64,000 bases of DNA from Amorphophallus konjac (lineage: Eukaryota; Streptophyta; Magnoliopsida; Alismatales; Araceae). The notes under the pieces were generated by a model, which was given only the letters and a program-made list of their open reading frames with translations, had not been told where the DNA came from and made no database searches. The translations under genes and the position numbers were made by a program. Positions 58,601 through 64,000 of the stretch are shown here, one piece after another. How positions within the stretch are numbered: the stretch's first letter is position 1; every line of letters begins with the position of its first letter. The stretch covers positions 142,294,732 through 142,358,731 of the forward strand of contig CM040117.1 of NCBI GenBank assembly GCA_022559845.1, given 5' to 3'.

Positions 58601-58848
58601 ATTTTCGTGTGAATAGTGTTTCCCGGTTTTAAGTCGGGCTTAAATTGATTATTAAACCATGTAAACGAGCTAATTAGGGTCAGGCACAGAAGACTAAAGT
58701 GATTGTCCTGATGTTTCCTAATTAACTGCTATTTTTAGGGAATTTCATATAATAGTCAAAAGTTTTTTTTTTTTTTACTTTTACTATTTACCATAGCATT
58801 ATTTAAATTTTTTTTTTTTTTACTATTCACAAAAATTGGGGTCTTACA
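55614..58848 (-). repeat. Element H leader, primer-binding site and 5' LTR
   Basis: 55614-55838 is untranslated leader. The PBS at 55839-55852 reads (minus) TTGATATCAGAGCC, one change from the TTGGTATCAGAGCC of G and E. The LTR is 55859-58848 (2990 bp) with TATA near 58121-58131 and the same palindromes (56707-57070) and AT array as the 3' copy. This copy would drive transcription of the element. Confidence 0.92.
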
Positions 58849-59541
58849 CTTCGGTTGCTCTTTCTTGTTACCTTGACCACGAATTCTTTCAGTCATTTCC
58901 AAAGTATCTTCTAATATTTGTGCCTTTCTTACCATCTCAGAATATGTAGAAATTTCCAGTGGTGCAAGTTGATTGATATAATGAAGTCGAAGACCATTGA
59001 GGAAACGCTTCGCCTTCATTCTCTCAGTCAAAATAAGATGTCTTGCATAACGAGAGGGTCGTGAAAACTGAGCCTCATATTCTGATACCGATAAACTTCG
59101 CTGCTTCAAAGCTGCGAATTCTGCTCCCTTCTTTTCTTGCACGCGGTCAGAAAAATATTTATCATTGAAATATTCCTCGAATTCCTCCCACGAGACTTGT
59201 TGATCTCCGAGAGTCGGCTTAACAGACTCCCACCAAGCACGTGCATCACGTTCCAGTTGGAAAACGGATAAAAGAACACGTTCTTGGTCAGTGCATTGCA
59301 TGACCTCAAAAATTCTTGGCATCTCGTCGAGCCAATTCTCGGCTTCATCGGGATCAGTTGAACCAGCGAATCTAGGCGGGTTCATTCCTCGGAAATTCCG
59401 ATATAAATCACCAGTGCCATGAGCTGCGCCATGAGGTGCCGCTCCAGCTCCAGCTCCTGCCTGAGCCAGTGCATTCAAGGCTTGCGTAAGTCCTTGAACT
59501 GTACGCTGTAAATTCCTCATCTCAGCACGATTGGCTGCCAT
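58849..59541 (-). pseudogene. Element G gag, N-terminal part
   Basis: Starts at the ATG at 59541 and runs in one frame to the H insertion at 58849, very similar to the first 230 residues of H gag ([32 protein letters not shown]). Subtracting H (10,739 bp plus one 5-bp duplication) puts it in the same frame as 48109-47211, so the gene was open here before H arrived. Beyond 58849 the apparent extension is LTR sequence. Confidence 0.93.
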
Positions 59542-62459
59542 TTCTAGTTAAGTGCCTATAAAATAGTTACTCGGATTATTTATGAGAGAAGAACTTCTTA
59601 GATGAGAAGAGAAGAACTAGATAAGAAGAACATGATTATGGTTAAATAACTTAACCCAAATTTCTACCCAATTCTCACAAGGTTATTTTCTTAAGCCTAT
59701 AACCAATAAACCTATAACATTAAAGTGAAATACCTAGGACAAATTGACCTAGGCTCTGATACCAACTAAACTGTCACGCCCCGATGCGGAATCTCGGGAC
59801 GTACGGTTAGGGGCAAGCGAGCAATAATTCCGAACCATTTCAAACCATTGCACAAAAGGTTGGAAAGGATAATAATCATAGTTTTATTGATAATAAAGTT
59901 GAGGACACTGGGTAGAACAACTACATCCAAATAATAAGTAAAATACTAGAACAATCTCTCACTAATACTAAGGGTACGAACTGACTCAATAAACTAAAAC
60001 TATCTCTCGATATCACTCCAGTCCATTCCCGACAAGTTCATCACCTGGAAAGAGGGGAAAAGTAGGAGTGAGCTAAACGCGCTCAGTAGATAACCACAAA
60101 CAGGTTTACGTAATTAACCATTGATTTCCAATTTATATGAAATGCAGTAAATAAAGAATGACGATACGATAAAAGAAATAATGTAAAAGATATCTTGCAA
60201 GGTCAAGAAATATAACAATTTACCAAGTAATGAACAAGTAAAGTAACAGTAGATAATTTGGCCAGCAAGTATGTTACACATGTAACCAAGTAAATACGCA
60301 CGAGTCAAGTAACAAGAGTTTGTCATAGACGTAACATGTCAAGTCAAGTATTCGGGTGCAATGCCTCACCCTGTCATAAACATCCCAATGGGATCAATAT
60401 CTTTTCGGGCGCTCTCCCCAGGACCAGACCGGGCCCTTATGATGCGTTGGCATTTCATTTCAATTGGATCACCGATCCCCCGTCTAGACATAGTCAATTA
60501 TGGCCAATATAATCAGATGAATTTCTGTCGGGTACAAGATGTAAAGGACGACACTCGCCTCCTTTGATTCAAGAGTATAACCACGATGAAAAAACCAAAA
60601 CAAGGTAGTCGTACGGCAAACACCGGGCCGTACTCACATGAGTAACGAGTCACGGGGCCAAGAATGAACGGTTGACAGTAAGCCGTTCGAGAGAGAGAAG
60701 TAAGTTCCGAAGAACGAATATACGAACCATTCGGGTCGTATTTTAAGAAATACGGTTCAAGAGAATCCGTATTAAGCATAACGATAATATCTAATTATAA
60801 GATAATTTATGCAAAATAGTTACCGGGTTGCCAATAACAATTAAACCAACCAATTTCAGTTTTATGTCCATTGATCAATTCCGGGCTCAAATATGACCGA
60901 AGATTATCCAAGGGTAATCGATCAATTAATCAAGTTAAAACAATAGTCATGATGTAACCGTAATTTACCACGGTAAAAATGTTCTACGGTAAAAAAAAAT
61001 GTAAAGTTTACCGGATGGAGTGTCCGGCTAATTGGTCAAAGACTTGCCATAAGTCGGCCAGTAATTTTCTGGTTTACAGTAATTTATAGAAATTATCTAT
61101 GGTAAAGTTTAGCTATTTACCATACTTATTCAATTTATCCAAAGTTACAAGTGAATTTCAATGATTTTCACTTTAAACAATTTATCAAAATAGATATTAC
61201 AAATAACAGAAATTTACTCATGTCATTATCTGTTATTTATGTGGATTGTCAATTTTTACTAATTAACATTGTTAAATGGGTCAAATAGCAAAAAATTCAG
61301 TTTTCTGGAAGTTAAACGGATGATAGTGGGCCGTTAAACCTACTGGCTGTAAAACGGTTATCATTGGGCCGTTTTATACAAGGCGGGCGGTTCTAATTGG
61401 GCCGTTTGTATAAGTCGGGCGGGCAGTTCTGAACCGTCTAAGAGGTAAAGCGGTCCGGTTGGAACCGTTAATCCCTGTAACACGGGAATAGCGAAACAGA
61501 AGCATAAATCCGGCGTTTTATGCATTTGAGTACGTAAATAAATGGAAAAGCATGGTTTCTACAAGCTAACATGATGCCCTTTCATTCCATTTATCAAATT
61601 CAAGGTTTGTGCCATGGTTACCTACCTTAACCGATGAAATAAGGAAAGATGAATGGGGAAGAAGATGAACAGTAGACTTGCAGAGCTTCTTCACAGCAGC
61701 AAGAACCCTTTTGTGTTTAAGAAATGTTTAAGGGGGCTTCCTCTACTTATAGGTTTGGAAGAGGAGTGTTTAATCTTCACACACGGTTTGGTCAGAGCCG
61801 CAAAATCCTTTGCATTGTTGACAACGTGTTTCTGCCAACCAAAACACGGTTTCACGTGTTTCTCAAGGTAAGGTTAGCCTAATCTAAGCCTAATCCAAAA
61901 GATTAAGGAATGGTTAACTCAAACCTCAATTTAATATTACTAAATGATTTTTAATGAATTGGACCCAAAAGATAAAATTACTAATCAAGACATGCTCTTT
62001 CATAATATGATTTTTATGGAATTTTATCACGAGGTTTATTGTTAATCTCCCAATCTTAAGATTAAAATAATAATTTAACCCAATGTTCAACGGTTTAGTC
62101 GATAGAGAGAGTTTCTGATTTTTACCGATGAAACTTCAGAAGACAAAGTTGCTAAGAAAAATACCCTCTATCAGGTGTGATTTTTACAGATTTTTCTAAG
62201 GTAGTTGTATTTTCGTATGAATACTGTTTTCCGCGTTTTTAAGTCAGGCTTAAATCACTGATTAAGCCATGTAAATGATTTTATTAGGGTCAAGTACAGA
62301 AGACCAAAGTGTTTACCATGGTCTTTACTAATTAACTACTATTTTTCGGAATTTTTATATGATAGTCAAAAATTTTACTATTTACTATTTACCACAGTCA
62401 CTATTCAACATTTACTATTTACGAAATTTAATATTTGTACAGAAACTCGGGGTCTTACA
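59542..62459 (-). repeat. Element G leader, primer-binding site and 5' LTR
   Basis: Leader 59542-59751. PBS at 59752-59765 (+ strand GGCTCTGATACCAA, perfect for initiator-Met tRNA). LTR 59772-62459, 2688 bp. Palindromes start at 60611 and, as a ~33-bp phased cluster, at 61314-61474. TATA near 61744-61752. Confidence 0.9.
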
Positions 62460-62464
62460 GCTTC

Positions 62465-62779
62465 AATTTCTTGTTGATATCTTTGTAGCAACATCAGCAA
62501 GGCCGGATCATTAATAGAGGGGTTGGGGAGGCTACCCCTATCCTCAGTTGGTGTTTCTTTAAATGATGTGGATGCCACCCCACTTTCAACTTTAGTTGTA
62601 ATTACATTGGCAATCAGAGCTTCAACTGTCTCTTCTGGATTTTTTGTTTCGACTAGGGTCTGTAACGCCTCGTTTGCTGCTTTCCTTCTTCTTGTAAGAG
62701 GGCCCGGCCTCTCGGCAATCTTGGCGACTTCTTCAGGATCCATAGGCAAAGCTCTATAATGGCTATCCATTCTGGCCAA
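62465..62779 (-). pseudogene. Element F (Tat-type) gag, N-terminal part
   Basis: ATG at 62779 (MARMDSHYRAL), open to the G insertion at 62460. Subtracting G and one GCTTC joins it in frame to 41612-41240. The protein is acidic and Glu/Thr-rich and precedes the gag core at 41103, as the N-terminus of a Tat gag does. The whole gag is split and mutated (see 39144-41617). Confidence 0.7.
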
Positions 62780-62803
62780 ATGACAAGTGTAAACATGGAT
62801 ATT

Positions 62804-63907
62804 CTAATTTCTTCGATTTACACGTCGGGTCGACTGACCCGGGAAGGTTAATTTTTTAAACACTGAGACTCTAGGTGCAGGCTCTTCGTGGAGGGGAGGC
62901 CCGTAGTACCCCGACTCCGCATCTTCTACTTCATCCGGGTCGGTCGTATATCTTCGACCCTCTTCAGCAGCGGTGATGACTTGTAACAGTTGTTGCCTCC
63001 CTAGGGAGGTGTTCCCAATACCATGGAGATATCCGCACACGGCTTGGGTGATATCTTCTTGTTCATCTGTGGCGTAAACCACGGGTAGCGGTACCCTCGC
63101 TTTTATTGGGGGCCCGTAGGAGGGCTGAACCACTCTGGCAGCCCTGCCATAGTTCTTTGGATGCAAACAAACATTTGCTTGTAGATCGCAGGCCTGAGCA
63201 GTTGATTCGTGGGATGCGCCTACTGGCATCTCATTCTTCCTTTCTCTCTTCACTTTTTCTTTCCTGGGCCTGTTAGCTTTGACAGTTCCCAACTGAGTTG
63301 GCATTGGGACCCGAGTTGGCTTGGGTAACAAGACTTGTTTGGTTTTGAATGGCCATGGGGCTAGCTCATTCTTCGGCCGACGGGCCGTTCCTGCATTCTT
63401 CTTCCTGATTCTCCCTAGTGCTTGGAAAGAATTGTGCATAAAGACATTTGGTATGACCCACTCGGGGATCACTTTGGCCCTTCGGCCATTCAGGTGGACT
63501 CTGATGCCCCCGATCAGAATGGATTTTCCGGTGTTACATACCCGGTCCCTGGCAGTAGTAGCATTTCTTTGGCTCCTTCTTCGGTGGGACGCCAACTTCT
63601 TGCTGATGGAACTGGTGTCCAGTCGAACATGGTGGACAAGATAGCCTACGATTTTGACCGTCATAAGGTCAACAATGATTGCCGGCAACAAGGCAGCAAT
63701 AGGCTTGATGGCAGCAGTCCCTGTGGCGAGAATGTTGGCTTCGACAGGGTTGGCCCTCTCGGTCTCAAGAAGGTTAACGAAGGCTACCCCTAAGAAGTTG
63801 GGGAAGCCTACCACGGGAGGGAGACTCCCGAATTGTGTTTGTACTTCCAGGTAGCCATCCCTGGCATGACTTGCGACAACTAACGGTCCGAAAGTGACGG
63901 CCATCAT
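62804..63907 (-). CDS. Uncharacterised ORF upstream of gag in element F
   Basis: Minus-strand frame open from the first ATG near 63907 to 62804, about 367 codons, ending 25 bases before the gag ATG at 62779. I do not recognise a domain. The product is basic, Arg/Lys-rich in its middle (GRRAKVIPEWV, RRPKNELAPWPF, RPRKEKVKRERK) and acidic near the end (DEQEDIT, DPDEVEDAESG). Ogre-type Tat elements carry an extra ORF upstream of gag-pol with no assigned function, and position and size fit that. The alternative is a frame that happens to be open in leader sequence; overlapping plus-strand frames are shorter. Upstream, 63908-64000 shows nothing. Confidence 0.5.
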   Translation of the reverse strand: MMAVTFGPLVVASHARDGYLEVQTQFGSLPPVVGFPNFLGVAFVNLLETERANPVEANILATGTAAIKPIAALLPAIIVDLMTVKIVGYLVHHVRLDTSSISKKLASHRRRSQRNATTARDRVCNTGKSILIGGIRVHLNGRRAKVIPEWVIPNVFMHNSFQALGRIRKKNAGTARRPKNELAPWPFKTKQVLLPKPTRVPMPTQLGTVKANRPRKEKVKRERKNEMPVGASHESTAQACDLQANVCLHPKNYGRAARVVQPSYGPPIKARVPLPVVYATDEQEDITQAVCGYLHGIGNTSLGRQQLLQVITAAEEGRRYTTDPDEVEDAESGYYGPPLHEEPAPRVSVFKKLTFPGQSTRRVNRRN

Positions 63908-64000
63908 AATCGTCAATATGTGACCTACAATTGCAAGTTAAACAGCTAGAATCTCAAGAGGAGGCCGTAGGGCCTCTAATCTCGGGAAGGAGATGAAGGG

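Larger units (their letters stand above)
48110..58848 (-). mobile_element. Element H, young and apparently complete Tekay/Del-type chromovirus
   Basis: Target duplication CTTCG at 48105-48109 and 58849-58853. LTRs 48110-51110 (3001 bp) and 55859-58848 (2990 bp) are nearly identical; visible differences are a few single bases, a G-run and T-run length change and a ~13-bp indel near 49930. PBS, PPT and an unbroken gag-pol are present, total about 10.7 kb. It sits in the gag of its relative G, and subtracting it leaves G's gag frame in register. All parts needed for autonomous movement are visible. Confidence 0.95.
41618..62459 (-). mobile_element. Element G, Tekay/Del-type chromovirus, interrupted by element H
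   Basis: Terminal target duplications GCTTC at 41613-41617 and 62460-62464. LTRs 41618-44305 and 59772-62459 are each 2688 bp and nearly identical, so insertion is fairly recent. On the minus strand the LTR reads TGTAAGACCCCG ... GGGGCGTGACA. PBS at 59752-59765, PPT at 44306-44320. Without H the element is about 10.1 kb. Gag-pol is a single frame with a few nonsense mutations. Confidence 0.93.

Overview
This 64-kb window is plant nuclear DNA made almost wholly of nested transposable elements. I found no host gene, tRNA or rRNA. The plant assignment rests on the element families: a Tat/Ogre-type Ty3/gypsy element with a second (archaeal-type) RNase H, Tekay/Del-type chromoviruses with a C-terminal chromodomain, Ty1/copia Sirevirus-like LTRs with multiplied polypurine tracts, an L1-type LINE, a PIF/Harbinger-like DNA element and plant mobile domain (PMD) genes. 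AT-rich spacers, initiator-Met-tRNA primer sites and TATA boxes fit an angiosperm with a large, repeat-rich genome. I cannot name the species.

Left part. Positions 1-~13,210 are the 3' part of a Tat-lineage element (+ strand): broken reverse transcriptase, two RNase H domains and integrase (3-3196), then an unusually long 3' region carrying two antisense (- strand) PMD-type genes (an eight-exon pseudogene 8383-4779 and an intact two-exon gene 10431-9039), then a probable 3' LTR from 11,913. About 38 copies of a ~22-bp imperfect palindrome, spaced ~32 bp apart, are scattered from 4.1 to 12.4 kb, between, inside the intron of and around the PMD genes and in the LTR. The element sits in the 3' end of a Sirevirus-like element (multiple PPTs 13,731-14,026; LTR 'A' 14,028-17,511). 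That element lies inside a partial LTR 'B' (17,512-17,977), which lies in the gag of an inverted relative 'C' (LTR 18,223-21,576, - strand). C in turn lies beside or inside a further relative, LTR 'D' (ending 24,109). A and C carry about 60 copies of a 14-bp motif upstream of the TATA box and a chain of small hairpins downstream of it.

Middle. LTR D, a PIF/Harbinger-like element (24,339-25,616) and a LINE (25,761-30,995, 20-bp target duplication) all interrupt the 5' LTR of a decayed Tekay-type chromovirus 'E' (gag-pol 31,364-35,766; 3' LTR 35,808-39,143).

Right part. E interrupts an antisense Tat-type element 'F' whose gag region appears at 39,144-41,617 and 62,460-64,000. F is split by Tekay element 'G' (41,618-62,459, TSD GCTTC). 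G's gag is split by the young, intact Tekay element 'H' (48,110-58,848, TSD CTTCG), which has one uninterrupted 1476-codon gag-pol frame. Computationally removing H and then G brings the G and F reading frames back into register, which supports the nesting order F > G > H on the right. On the left the order is F > E > D > C > B > A > first Tat element.

Most notable: (1) the pairing of element-borne PMD genes with phased palindromes; (2) the same palindrome-at-~32-bp pattern, with different arm sequences, in the LTRs of Tekay elements; (3) hairpin chains in Sirevirus-like LTRs whose stems covary between modules and copies.
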